A DNA stretch of 64,000 bases, taken from the NCBI RefSeq assembly GCF_049803835.1, contig NZ_JBNAGK010000001.1, positions 434,001 to 498,000 on the forward strand. The letters run 5' to 3'. This DNA comes from Pacificoceanicola sp049803835 (GTDB lineage: Bacteria > Pseudomonadota > Alphaproteobacteria > Rhodobacterales > Rhodobacteraceae). The notes under the pieces were generated by a model. That model saw only the letters and a list, made by a program, of their open reading frames with translations. It was not told the DNA's origin and did no database searches. The position numbers were made by a program, and so were the translations under genes. Numbering within the stretch: position 1 is the first letter of the stretch; every line of letters starts with the position of its first letter. This document shows positions 23,712 through 32,688 of the stretch, piece by piece.

Positions 23712-25130
23712 TTATTGCTTATTCAAGTCTTGGGCGAGCGTCTGCGCCGCGGCGAGCACGTCCCGGCGGGCCTCGGCGCGCGCGGTCCAGTCGGACAGCA
23801 CCGCTTGTGCTTCGGCGGGCAGCGCCGCGAGTTCCGTCAGCGCGGCATCCAGGTCCCCGGCCTTCACGTCGGCTTCGGCACGGGACAGCACGGCGTCCGG
23901 GTCGTCGCCTTCGCGCGGCTGCGTGGAGCGTGCGCCCAACTGCGCCGAGAGGAAACTGGAGAATCCGCCGCCGCCCTCGCCGCTGTCGGCCTTGCGGGCC
24001 GCAGCCAGCGCGTCGCGGGCGACATCGGGGAAGTCCGTGGCCAGCGCGGTCAGCGTCACCACGCCCTCTTCGGCATGGGCGCTCAGCACCTCGGGCACGG
24101 TCACGCCATTGCCGGTCAGCACCGTCAGCGGCGCGGCAAAGGGCTTGCCCTCCTGCGCCAGCGCGATGACCTCGGCGGCGGCGCCCCGGCTCGCGGCCAG
24201 TGTCGCCTGATCCTCGGCATCGGCATTGGCGGCAAGAGCCTTCTCTGCCATCGCCATGATCTCAGCCTTCTGCTCCTCGACCGCCTGTTTCTGGGCGGTG
24301 ATCGCACCGCGCAGCTCATCGAGTTCGCGTTCATAGGCGGCAATCGCCTCCGGACCCACCGCATCGGCCACCGGGGCCTTCTCGACGGCGGTCAGGCGGC
24401 TGTCGAACTGCGCGAGACTCTCCTCCAGCTTCGACTGCCCGTCCCTGAGGCCGCTCAACCCGTCTTCGACCCCCGCGACGGAGGTGGACAAGGGGCCAAG
24501 GTCGATGATGCCGATGGCCTTCTGCGCCTCGGCGAGCTCTGCCTGCAACTTGGCGATCTGCTCGGACTGCGCTTCGATGGTGGCGCGGGCCTCTTGTTCG
24601 AAGGCGCTCTGTTCCTCGCCGCCGAACAGGTCCAGCTGTGCCGCGCCGAAACCCAGCGCCGCCGCGACAAGCCCGCCGAGCACGGTCGGGACAAAGCCGC
24701 CCTTGCGTTCGATGATCTTCTCCTGAACCACGGTGGTCGGGGCGGCGGGGGTCTCGCGGACCGGCTCGACCTTCTCCGATGCCATGTCGTCCGTGGTCTC
24801 CTCGTCCACCACTTCCGCCGCGCCGGTGGCATTGCTCACGTCGTCCGAGAGCGTCTCCGGACGGACCAGCGTGTCCGCAGGGGCCTCCGGCAATGCCAGA
24901 TCCCGCGTCGCGCCCTCGCTTTCGCCCTCCAGCACCTCCGCCTCGGAGGTCACAGCTTCAACGGCCACAGGGTCGGAGGCCTCCTGCGCGGGCGCCGCTT
25001 CGATGCTGTCGTCCGATGCGGCAACGGTCTCGTCTCCGGCGCCGCCCGTCACGGTGTCCGTCATCTCTTCGGGTTTGGCATCATTCTCCCCGGTCTGATC
25101 CGAGGGCTTGTTGGACTTTGCCTTTGCCAC
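23712..25130 (-). CDS. bacterial mitofilin (Mic60-like) membrane protein, COG4223
   Basis: This 472-residue protein has an acidic, low-complexity N-terminal 140 residues, a single membrane helix near residues 146-164 (FVPTVLGGLVAAALGFGAA), a long Glu/Gln/Ala-rich coiled coil at about 175-315, and a C-terminal helical domain corresponding to the mitofilin signature. Alphaproteobacterial Mic60 homologues deform membranes and support intracytoplasmic membranes or envelope contact. The hemD-mic60-hemY order is the conserved alphaproteobacterial neighbourhood. Likely transcribed from upstream of hemD. Confidence 0.82.
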   Translation of the reverse strand: MAKAKSNKPSDQTGENDAKPEEMTDTVTGGAGDETVAASDDSIEAAPAQEASDPVAVEAVTSEAEVLEGESEGATRDLALPEAPADTLVRPETLSDDVSNATGAAEVVDEETTDDMASEKVEPVRETPAAPTTVVQEKIIERKGGFVPTVLGGLVAAALGFGAAQLDLFGGEEQSAFEQEARATIEAQSEQIAKLQAELAEAQKAIGIIDLGPLSTSVAGVEDGLSGLRDGQSKLEESLAQFDSRLTAVEKAPVADAVGPEAIAAYERELDELRGAITAQKQAVEEQKAEIMAMAEKALAANADAEDQATLAASRGAAAEVIALAQEGKPFAAPLTVLTGNGVTVPEVLSAHAEEGVVTLTALATDFPDVARDALAAARKADSGEGGGGFSSFLSAQLGARSTQPREGDDPDAVLSRAEADVKAGDLDAALTELAALPAEAQAVLSDWTARAEARRDVLAAAQTLAQDLNKQ

Positions 25131-25188
25131 GTGTCGTCACCCTTTCACTTGCCCCGTGTGTCCGTCGCGGGCACGCCGGTCATGGCCT

Positions 25189-25911
25189 TCAACTGTCAAC
25201 CGATTCCCCGGGAGTTTCCAGCAATTCCAGAACAGCCGTCTGCATCGCGTCGGAATCGGGTCGGCTTGCGATTGTCTGTCTTCTTATATGAAGCGCGGAG
25301 AGGGGCTTGACCACAGCCGGACTGAGACCCGCGACAAGAAGCGGCGCTTTAATCGGCAATCTGGCGAAAAGCGCGGCGGTTCTCGGCGAGTAGAGCGGTG
25401 CGATAACGGGAATTTTTCCCGCCAATGCGGTCAGCGCCTCTTCTGTGGGCGGGATCTCCGGCTGGTCGTAGATCACGGCCTCCGTCACGTCCAGCCCCTC
25501 GGCGCTGAGGCGCTCGGCGATATTGCCCCGGCTGTGGGTGCCATGGACGTGCAGCCATTGGCCTTCGGGGCGCTCTTGCGACATCCGCGCGATCAACGCC
25601 TCTGCATCGCCCTGCGCGGACTGCGCTTCCATGCCGGACTCCGATGCGGCCCGCGCGGTGGCGTCGCCCACCGTCACGCAGGGCAGGTCCCGACGCCCGC
25701 TCCGCGCGATCCAGAGCCGCACGCCGTTGGCGGAGGTGAAGATCAGCCCGTCGAGGCCCTCCTGCGCGGGCATGTCGCCTGTCGAGGCGACCCCGATCAA
25801 CGGGGCATAGACCTCCCGGAACCGCGCGCCCTTGTCCCGCAGCGCCCGCACCACGCCCTCCGCCTGCGCCCTCGGGCGGGTCATCAGAAGGATCGGCAGC
25901 GGGCTCTGCAT
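25189..25911 (-). CDS. hemD: uroporphyrinogen-III synthase
   Basis: This 240-residue enzyme closes hydroxymethylbilane to uroporphyrinogen III in tetrapyrrole synthesis. The family is poorly conserved, but typical segments are visible: LLMTRPRAQAEG at the start, LIFTSANGVRLW, CVTVGDATARAASESG, and PLYSPRTAALF. I start it at 25911, where the family begins; the longer frame is only the shadow of tsaD. It is divergent from tsaD by 60 bases, and mic60 and hemY follow in the same direction. Confidence 0.83.
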   Translation of the reverse strand: MQSPLPILLMTRPRAQAEGVVRALRDKGARFREVYAPLIGVASTGDMPAQEGLDGLIFTSANGVRLWIARSGRRDLPCVTVGDATARAASESGMEAQSAQGDAEALIARMSQERPEGQWLHVHGTHSRGNIAERLSAEGLDVTEAVIYDQPEIPPTEEALTALAGKIPVIAPLYSPRTAALFARLPIKAPLLVAGLSPAVVKPLSALHIRRQTIASRPDSDAMQTAVLELLETPGESVDS

Positions 25912-25971
25912 CGGCGCTCCGGGATTGTGAGGCGGCTTTGGCGGTGGTACTCGGCAGGGCAGGGTAAGGCA

Positions 25972-27066
25972 ATGGAAAGACGGATGGACCGTTTCCCGCT
26001 CATTCTGGGCATCGAGAGCAGTTGCGACGATACCGCCGCCGCATTGGTGAGCGGGCGGCAGGTTCTGTCCTCCGTGGTCATGGGCCAGAACGCGCTGCAT
26101 GCGGATTTTGGCGGCGTCGTGCCGGAAATCGCGGCGCGGGCGCATGCGGAGCGCCTCGACCTCTGCGTCGAGCAGGCCTTGCAGGAGGCAGGCGTGCCGC
26201 TGCAGGAGATCGACGCCATCGCCGTCACCGCCGGGCCGGGGCTGATCGGAGGGGTGCTGTCGGGCGTGATGCTGGCAAAGGGGCTGTCCGCCGGTTTGGG
26301 CAAGCCGCTGATCGGCGTGAACCACCTTGCAGGCCATGCGCTGACGCCCCGCCTCACCGATGGCCTTGTGTTCCCCTACCTGATGCTGCTCGTCTCCGGC
26401 GGCCATTGCCAGTTCCTGACCGTCTCCGGCCCGCAGGCGTTCACCCGCCTCGGCGGCACGATCGACGATGCCCCGGGCGAGGCCTTCGACAAGACCGCGC
26501 GTATCCTCGGCCTGCCGCAGCCGGGCGGGCCGTCGGTTGAAGCCGCGGCGAAGCAAGGCGATGAAAAGCGGTTCCGTTTTCCGCGCCCGCTGCTCGACCG
26601 CGACGGCTGCGACATGTCCTTCTCCGGGCTGAAGACCGCCATCCTGCGCCAGCGCGACGCGCTGATCGCGGAGCAGGGGGGGCTGACCGGGCAGGACCGC
26701 GCCGACCTTTGCGCCGGGTTTCAGGCCGCCGTGCGCGATGTGCTGACGGAGAAGACCCGTCGCGCGATTGCCCTCTACCAAGGTGAAAACCCTGTCAAAC
26801 CGGCCCTCGCGGTTGCCGGAGGGGTGGCCGCGAACATGGCTTTGCGCGGGGCGCTGGAAACCCTCTGTGCCCAGACCGGCCTCACGTTTACCGCCCCGCC
26901 GCTGCGTCTGTGCACCGACAATGCGGCGATGATCGCCTATGCCGGGTCCGAACTCTTCGCGCTTGGCGAGACCTCCGACATGACCCTCGCCGCCCGCCCG
27001 CGCTGGCCGCTCGACAAACGCGCCGCGCCCCTCGTCGGCTCCGGCAAGAAGGGGGCGAAGGCATGA
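25972..27066 (+). CDS. tsaD: tRNA N6-adenosine threonylcarbamoyltransferase subunit TsaD
   Basis: This 364-residue ASKHA-fold metalloprotein transfers the threonylcarbamoyl group to A37 of ANN-reading tRNAs, working with TsaB and TsaE. It starts LILGIESSCDDTAAAL and has the metal-binding H118 and H122 in NHLAGH, plus VSGGHCQFL, FDKTARILG and GGVAANMALR. AGGGT lies seven bases before the ATG at 25972; an ATG at 25984 is an alternative. It overlaps gpsA by four bases. Confidence 0.95.
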   Translation: MERRMDRFPLILGIESSCDDTAAALVSGRQVLSSVVMGQNALHADFGGVVPEIAARAHAERLDLCVEQALQEAGVPLQEIDAIAVTAGPGLIGGVLSGVMLAKGLSAGLGKPLIGVNHLAGHALTPRLTDGLVFPYLMLLVSGGHCQFLTVSGPQAFTRLGGTIDDAPGEAFDKTARILGLPQPGGPSVEAAAKQGDEKRFRFPRPLLDRDGCDMSFSGLKTAILRQRDALIAEQGGLTGQDRADLCAGFQAAVRDVLTEKTRRAIALYQGENPVKPALAVAGGVAANMALRGALETLCAQTGLTFTAPPLRLCTDNAAMIAYAGSELFALGETSDMTLAARPRWPLDKRAAPLVGSGKKGAKA

Positions 27067-28013
27067 ACGTCGCCGTGCTCGGCGGCGGCGCCTTCGGCAC
27101 CGCGCTCGCCATCGCCATCGGGCAGACCCGCACCGTGACCCTCTGGGCGCGGGACAGCCGCCACTTGCAGGAGCACCGCGAAAGCGCGCGCCTGCCGCAG
27201 GCCATGCTGCCGCCAAACGTCACCGTCACCGGCGATCTGCCGCAGGCGCTGGATCACGATACACTGCTGTTCTCCATGCCGATGCAGGCGCTCAGCCCGT
27301 TTGCCGACGCCATCGGAGACCCGCTGACGGGCAAGGCGCTCGTCGCCTGCTGCAAGGGCATCGACCTGAACACCCTCACCGGCCCCGCGGCCATCCTCGC
27401 TGCCAAATGGCCGGAGGCGGTCCCCGCCATCCTCACCGGCCCCAGTTTCGCCGCCGACATCGCGCGGGGGCTGCCCACCGCGCTGACCCTCGCCTGTGCA
27501 GACGAGACGCGCGGCGAGACGTTGCAAAAGCAGCTGTCCACCCTCACCCTGCGGCTCTACCGCACCGCGGATGTCACCGGCGCGGAGCTGGGCGGGGCGC
27601 TGAAGAACGTCATCGCCATCGCCTGCGGGGCCTGCATCGGGGCGGGGCTGGGAGACAGTGCCCGTGCCGCGCTGATGACCCGGGGCTTTGCCGAGATGAC
27701 GCGCCTCGCGGCTCTCCTCGGTGCGAAACCGGAGACCCTTGCGGGGCTCTCCGGCCTTGGCGATCTGACGCTGACCTGCACCTCCGACCTGTCACGCAAC
27801 TTTCGCTACGGTCTGGCGTTGGGGCAGGGCGACGCCTTCGATCCGGCCATCACCGTCGAAGGGGCCGCCACCGCCCGCGCCGTCGCCCGCCTCGCCGAAC
27901 AGAAGGGTTTGCCCTTGCCCGTCTGCACCGCCGTCTCCCGGCTCACGTCCGGAGATCTCACCGTTCCGCAGGCCATGGAGGCCCTGCTCTCTCGCCCCCT
28001 CAAGGAGGAATAA
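27063..28013 (+). CDS. gpsA: NAD(P)H-dependent glycerol-3-phosphate dehydrogenase
   Basis: This 316-residue enzyme reduces dihydroxyacetone phosphate to sn-glycerol 3-phosphate for phospholipid synthesis. The nucleotide-binding loop is VLGGGAFGTALA, followed by VACCKGID, the GPSFAADIARGLPTA motif with the conserved segment, and GGALKNVIAIACG with the catalytic Lys. ATGA overlap with tsaD shows co-translation, a common alphaproteobacterial pairing. YciI follows after three bases. Confidence 0.95.
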   Translation: MNVAVLGGGAFGTALAIAIGQTRTVTLWARDSRHLQEHRESARLPQAMLPPNVTVTGDLPQALDHDTLLFSMPMQALSPFADAIGDPLTGKALVACCKGIDLNTLTGPAAILAAKWPEAVPAILTGPSFAADIARGLPTALTLACADETRGETLQKQLSTLTLRLYRTADVTGAELGGALKNVIAIACGACIGAGLGDSARAALMTRGFAEMTRLAALLGAKPETLAGLSGLGDLTLTCTSDLSRNFRYGLALGQGDAFDPAITVEGAATARAVARLAEQKGLPLPVCTAVSRLTSGDLTVPQAMEALLSRPLKEE

Positions 28014-28016
28014 CAC

Positions 28017-28288
28017 ATGCTCATCGCCCTCATCGCCCACGACAAGCCCGACGCGTTGCAGACCCGCAAGGACAACCGCGACGCTCACCTCGCCTATATC
28101 GAGGCCACCGGCGTGGTGAACCAGGCCGGGCCGCTGCTCGATGAGGCAGGCGAGATGTGCGGCAGCCTCGTGATCCTCGACGTGACCGACATGAGTGCGG
28201 CGCAGGACTGGGCCGCGAACGATCCCTATGCCAAGGCCGGGCTTTTCGCCGACGTGACGCTGACCCCGTGGAAGCGGGTCATCGGCGG

Positions 28289-28292
<4 letters not shown>
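28017..28292 (+). CDS. YciI family protein
   Basis: This 91-residue protein has the YciI/DGPF ferredoxin-like fold: LIALIAHDKP, then RDAHLAYIE with the conserved His, and DPYAKAGLFADVTLTPWKRV, where the conserved Asp-Pro precedes the last strand. YciI proteins may act as small hydrolases or binding proteins, with no settled substrate. It overlaps the EVE gene by ATGA and follows gpsA closely. Confidence 0.9.
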
Positions 28293-28708
<416 letters not shown>

Positions 28709-28729
28709 CCGCGCCGGTGCCACTCGAAC

Positions 28730-29758
28730 TTAGCGGACGGCGTCCGTCGCCTCGCTGAACTTGCGCAGCAGAAACTGGTAGGACGGCAGGTCCCGGATGG
28801 CGATGGCACGGAGAATTGACTGCCGCGCCTCGTCGCTCTGGCCCATGTCGTGCAGGAATTCCGCCCTGACGGCCAGGAAGCCGGGCGTCTCCCCAAGCGT
28901 CCCGGACAACGCCGTCAGCTCCTCGAAACACGCCTCCCGGAAGATGCTCCGGCGCAGCTTGTAGAGGAAGGCAGGGCGGTGGGCGACCGGGAACAGGTCG
29001 CGGTATTTGCAATAGATCGCGAAGGCCGTGGCGGGTTTGCGCGCGACTATGGCGTTGGCGATGGTCTGCGGGCGCGCCTCGCCGAAACGGCGGGCAGCGC
29101 GGATGCTGTGGGCGATGGCCTCCGCATCGCCGGTCAGGCAGGCGTCGAAGATGCGTTCCAGCGTCTTCGTCCGGGTCACGCATTTGACGCTGCCGTGACC
29201 GAGGTTATCGAGCCGCACCAGACGCGCGTCGATCACCGCCATGATGCGCTCGGCACTTTCCCGGTCTCCGGCGTCGTGCGGATCGCAGGCAAGGATATTC
29301 AGCGCGGCACCATCCCCGGCGGCGATCTCCATGCCGTGGTTCAGGGCCGGGTCGAAATACTGCGTGAAACGGCGGTCGGCGATGACGTCCGGGTCGATGG
29401 AATACTGCGGCGAGAAGGACAGCGCCACGTCGAGCCGGAAATCCCGCCCGTATTTCAGCACGGCCCAGGCGCCCATGCTGAAGCCATAGCCGATGCGCCG
29501 CTCCGCGCTGTCGAGGAGCGGGCCGGCGGCGTTCAGCGCCGACCGGACGGAGGCTTCCGGATACCAGTTCTGCCGCTTTCCGACGAAGCCGATGGCGGGC
29601 AGGTCCAGCTTGCCGATCGGCTCCCCGGCCCAGATCGTCGGCTGAGGGTAGGGGCGCATCATCATTTCGCCGAAGGTCACGATCAACGCGTCGGTCCGGC
29701 TGCCGGGCTGGTGGATGCACTGGAGGTGCGCGTCCTCGTAGAGCAGGCTGTTCGTCAT
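28730..29758 (-). CDS. alpha/beta-hydrolase-like protein with helical-repeat C-terminus
   Basis: This 342-residue protein has an early alpha/beta-hydrolase-like half: DALIVTFGEM, GFVGKRQNWYP and the nucleophile-elbow-like GYGFSMGAWA with S94. The second half (about 190-342) is helical and TPR-like. Similar proteins are found in Rhodobacterales next to polysaccharide genes. There is no signal peptide. The ATG at 29758 is preferred over an upstream TTG. Whether it is an active esterase is unclear because no catalytic His could be placed with confidence. It is transcribed toward the EVE gene and separated from the phytase-like gene by a hairpin. Confidence 0.65.
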   Translation of the reverse strand: MTNSLLYEDAHLQCIHQPGSRTDALIVTFGEMMMRPYPQPTIWAGEPIGKLDLPAIGFVGKRQNWYPEASVRSALNAAGPLLDSAERRIGYGFSMGAWAVLKYGRDFRLDVALSFSPQYSIDPDVIADRRFTQYFDPALNHGMEIAAGDGAALNILACDPHDAGDRESAERIMAVIDARLVRLDNLGHGSVKCVTRTKTLERIFDACLTGDAEAIAHSIRAARRFGEARPQTIANAIVARKPATAFAIYCKYRDLFPVAHRPAFLYKLRRSIFREACFEELTALSGTLGETPGFLAVRAEFLHDMGQSDEARQSILRAIAIRDLPSYQFLLRKFSEATDAVR

Positions 29759-29892
29759 GCGGTCTTTCGCCCTGTGCTGGTGCGGTGCGGGCAACGGCGC
29801 GACTGACTGGCCCGGCGCTGCCTGACAGGGTGCTTAGGACCTTCCCGGGGCGGGGACAAGATCGGCCGAGGCCACCCCGTCATCCATGGCAA

Positions 29893-29918
29893 GGCCCCGC
29901 ACCTCGCGGCACGGGGCC
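29893..29918 (-). terminator. hairpin downstream of the phytase-like gene
   Basis: GGCCCCG (29893-29899) pairs with CGGGGCC (29912-29918) around a 12-base loop, 25 bases beyond the stop of the phytase-like gene. On the minus strand TTGCC follows. It also lies upstream of the hydrolase-like gene, isolating the two. Confidence 0.45.
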
Positions 29919-29942
29919 CTGTCGATCCGTCGGATCAGCGGC

Positions 29943-32096
29943 TCAGAGTTTGCCGATGGTCCAGAAGAAGGTCTCGCCCGAACTGTCGTCGACACCGTCG
30001 TTATCGGTGCTGACCCAGGCGGTGCCGTCCTCGAAGATGGCCAGCCCCTCGATCTTGTCGACCACGTAGCCGCCCTGGGCCTTCAGGTCCGGCAGCAGGT
30101 CGCGGACCTCTTCCTTCGACACCACCGGCAGATCGCCGCCCAGCGGGGCGGGCACCATCTCCGACGCCGGGATGCGGTAGATCTTCTTGGTCACCGCCGC
30201 CGCACCGATCTGGTTGTCCCGTTCGATCACGTAGACGTAGTCGCCATGCGCCACGATCTCCGAAAGGCCGACCCAGCCGGTCTCCGGCTCGGCCTTGGAA
30301 TAGGCCACCACGCCCCATTCCTCGGTCTCAATGTTGTAGGCGACCAGCTTCACGCGGTTCTTGGGATCGTCCTTCCACTCCCGTTGAACCGCCATCCACA
30401 GGGTGTCGCCCAGCTTGGTGATGCCCTCGAGCCCGAAACGGGTCTCGTTGGCCAGCAGCTCCGCCGGGAGGCTGATCTCGTCCTTGATCTGGCCCTTGGC
30501 GTTCACGTGGTAGAGCGCATGCGGAACGAGGCGGTCGGTGCGGCCCTCGCTGGCGATCCAGAAGCCGCCTTCGCCGTCCAGCGTGATGCCCTCCATGTCG
30601 AGCTTCTGCGCGGGCTGGCCGGCACGCGTCACCGGCAGGGCGGAAACGATCCGCGCGGGGGTCTGTTTCGTGTCGACGGTGAAGATCGTCGGCTGGTAGC
30701 CGTAGAAGCTGTCGTTGACGAAGTAGATCAGACCGTCCTCGCCTGCGACCATGCCGGAGTTCGCGCCCCAGCCGATCAGCTCATCCGCACCGGCGGAAGT
30801 CAGCTGCGGGTAGGCCGCCGGGGCGTCCTGGTACTCGTACAGCATCACATGCGCCCGCACGCCGCCGTCCTCCACGAGGTCGGCCTCGTTGGCGGTGGCA
30901 AAGAGGTTGCGCTCGGGGATGGCGATGATGCCTTCCGGGGCGATGCCGGACGGCAGGACCTGTTTGAACACCGGGTTCGCCGGATCGGTCACGTCATAGA
31001 CGGAGACGGTCGAGGAGCGCTCACCCAGCACGAAGGCATAAGGCACCCCGCCGAAGGTGGCGAATTCCATGCCTTCCGGCTCCACGCCCTTGGCATCGGA
31101 CCGCTTGTCCGGGTAGTGCCCCGCCTGAATGATCGCGGTCTCGAAGTCGGAGCCGCTCTCGAACACTTCGGTGCCGTCCTTGCGGAACACGGTGATGGAG
31201 CGCGAGCCGCCGTCCATGTCGCCTTCGTTGGCGATCATGAAGTGCGTGTCGTCGAGCCACTGAACCCCGTCCGGCTCGCGCAGGCGGCCGGGCTGAGCAT
31301 CGGTGAACAGCAGCGCGGCGCGCTCGTCCACGGTGTCGATGCGGGTCAGGTCGACGCTGCCTGCGGAGAAATGGCTCATCACGGTGCCATCGGCGCCGAT
31401 CACCACCATCTCGTTGTTTTCCTGCATGGTCACGACGATCTCGCCGAGGCCGTTCACGTCCACGAACTCCGGTTCGGGATCTTCCGGCGCGATCTGCGCA
31501 AGGCCGGTCACGTCGATCCGCTGGATGTCGCAATCCATGGCGCCGTCGGTGATCGTCACCTTGCTGACCCAACCTGCCGGCATCTGGCCGACGCGGCCAT
31601 CACCCGCGTCCTCGTCCCGCTCGTTCTCGATGGCGACGGCGATGAACGTGCCCGCCTCGTCATGCGCGGTGGAGTCCGGCTGGCCACCGAGGTCGCATTC
31701 CTGCCCGATCTCGCCGGTGGCGAGGTCCACGGACACGAGCTTGCCGCCCGGGTTTGTGTAGCTCTCGGAGGTGTTCACCGCGACATAGGCGGTATTGCCG
31801 ATCACGGTGACGGAGGTCGGCTCGCCGCCCATGTCGGTGTTGCCCAGCGGCTTCGGAGCCTTCGGGTCGGTGATGTCAATGCGGCCGACCACGCCCAGCG
31901 GGCTGTCGGTGTAGATCAGCGTCATGCCGTCTTCCGACGCGGCAATGATCTCGGCGCTGCTCTCGCGGCTGGTGTCCGCGCCGTCTGCCATGTTCAGCGG
32001 CGTGGCAAAGCTGGCGATGCGGTTGAAGTTCATCTCGGCCTGGGCCGACCCGGCGATCAGCGCGGCGGCGCTGGTCATGGTAAGCATGCGGATCAC
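29943..32096 (-). CDS. secreted esterase-like/phytase-like beta-propeller protein
   Basis: This 717-residue protein is probably periplasmic or secreted. I prefer the GTG at 32096, with GGGGGA eight bases upstream, giving a signal peptide ending near AQA-EMN; an ATG at 32087 is an alternative. About residues 25-400 are repeat strands of a beta propeller (for example GGEPTSVTVIGNTAYVAVN-like blades), followed by the phytase-like domain (KLDMEGITLDGEGGFWIASE, FGLEGITKLGDTLWMAVQ, VDKIEGLAIFEDGTAWVST). Such proteins occur with phosphate or organic-ester scavenging, but no catalytic set is obvious. It is a single-gene unit. Confidence 0.78.
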   Translation of the reverse strand: MIRMLTMTSAAALIAGSAQAEMNFNRIASFATPLNMADGADTSRESSAEIIAASEDGMTLIYTDSPLGVVGRIDITDPKAPKPLGNTDMGGEPTSVTVIGNTAYVAVNTSESYTNPGGKLVSVDLATGEIGQECDLGGQPDSTAHDEAGTFIAVAIENERDEDAGDGRVGQMPAGWVSKVTITDGAMDCDIQRIDVTGLAQIAPEDPEPEFVDVNGLGEIVVTMQENNEMVVIGADGTVMSHFSAGSVDLTRIDTVDERAALLFTDAQPGRLREPDGVQWLDDTHFMIANEGDMDGGSRSITVFRKDGTEVFESGSDFETAIIQAGHYPDKRSDAKGVEPEGMEFATFGGVPYAFVLGERSSTVSVYDVTDPANPVFKQVLPSGIAPEGIIAIPERNLFATANEADLVEDGGVRAHVMLYEYQDAPAAYPQLTSAGADELIGWGANSGMVAGEDGLIYFVNDSFYGYQPTIFTVDTKQTPARIVSALPVTRAGQPAQKLDMEGITLDGEGGFWIASEGRTDRLVPHALYHVNAKGQIKDEISLPAELLANETRFGLEGITKLGDTLWMAVQREWKDDPKNRVKLVAYNIETEEWGVVAYSKAEPETGWVGLSEIVAHGDYVYVIERDNQIGAAAVTKKIYRIPASEMVPAPLGGDLPVVSKEEVRDLLPDLKAQGGYVVDKIEGLAIFEDGTAWVSTDNDGVDDSSGETFFWTIGKL

Positions 32097-32191
32097 GAAG
32101 GAATCCCCCTGTTGCTGCAATACCGGGTTGCTGTGGCGGGGAAAGGTAACAGGCGTGCGACGGTTCTGTGAAGGTTTTTGCACCGCCCGGG

Positions 32192-32533
32192 TCAGCCCCG
32201 GTGACAGGCTGCCGCCTGGTAAACGATGCCGGTATCGTCGAAGTAGAGCGTCTCGGCCGCCAGCATTCCGCGATGGTTGCGGTAGGTGAGGGTCAGCATC
32301 CCGAACCCGTCGAAGACGTCCAGAACCTCGAACCGCAAGTCCGGTTGCCTGTCCAGCGCCGCCGCCCAATAGGCCCGCAGCGCCGACTTGCCCCGGAGTT
32401 CGCCCTGTCCGACCAAGGCCAATGCCTTGTTCGAGCGGAACACGATGTCCTCTCGGTAATGCGCCATGATCCGGCCCAGGTCATGGCTGTTCCACCCGTC
32501 TTGCCAGTCCTGTGCAAACGCCTGCGCGTCCAT
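32192..32533 (-). CDS. SnoaL/NTF2-like small protein
   Basis: This 113-residue protein fits the cone-shaped NTF2-like fold: FAQDWQDGWNSHDLGRIMAHY in the first helices, then ALVGQGELRGKSALRAYWAAAL, and strand segments DLRFEVLDVFDGFGMLTLTY and AETLYFDDTG. Members bind small molecules or act as isomerases or scaffolds; none is implied here. It has no signal peptide. It lies between the phytase-like gene and a palindromic repeat, on its own. Confidence 0.75.
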   Translation of the reverse strand: MDAQAFAQDWQDGWNSHDLGRIMAHYREDIVFRSNKALALVGQGELRGKSALRAYWAAALDRQPDLRFEVLDVFDGFGMLTLTYRNHRGMLAAETLYFDDTGIVYQAAACHRG

Positions 32534-32629
32534 TCCGTCCTCCCGAGTCGAAAAAGGTCAATATTAATGACCTTAACCATATCAAGATGTCGGGCAAAGG
32601 ACTTGGTCCGCCCGTCCTTGCGCGGAGCA

Positions 32630-32650
32630 GCCCCGGCCTTGAGCCGGGGC
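32630..32650. repeat. REP-like GC-rich palindrome
   Basis: GCCCCGGC (32630-32637) and GCCGGGGC (32643-32650) form a perfect 8-pair stem with loop CTTGA, followed by a second small palindrome GTCCCGGGAC near 32672-32681. It sits in the 155-base gap between the VWA gene end and the NTF2-like gene and may act as terminator or repetitive extragenic element. Copy number elsewhere is unknown. Confidence 0.5.
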
Positions 32651-32688
32651 CTCCTGATTTCGGGTCATGAGGTCCCGGGACAAGCGCG

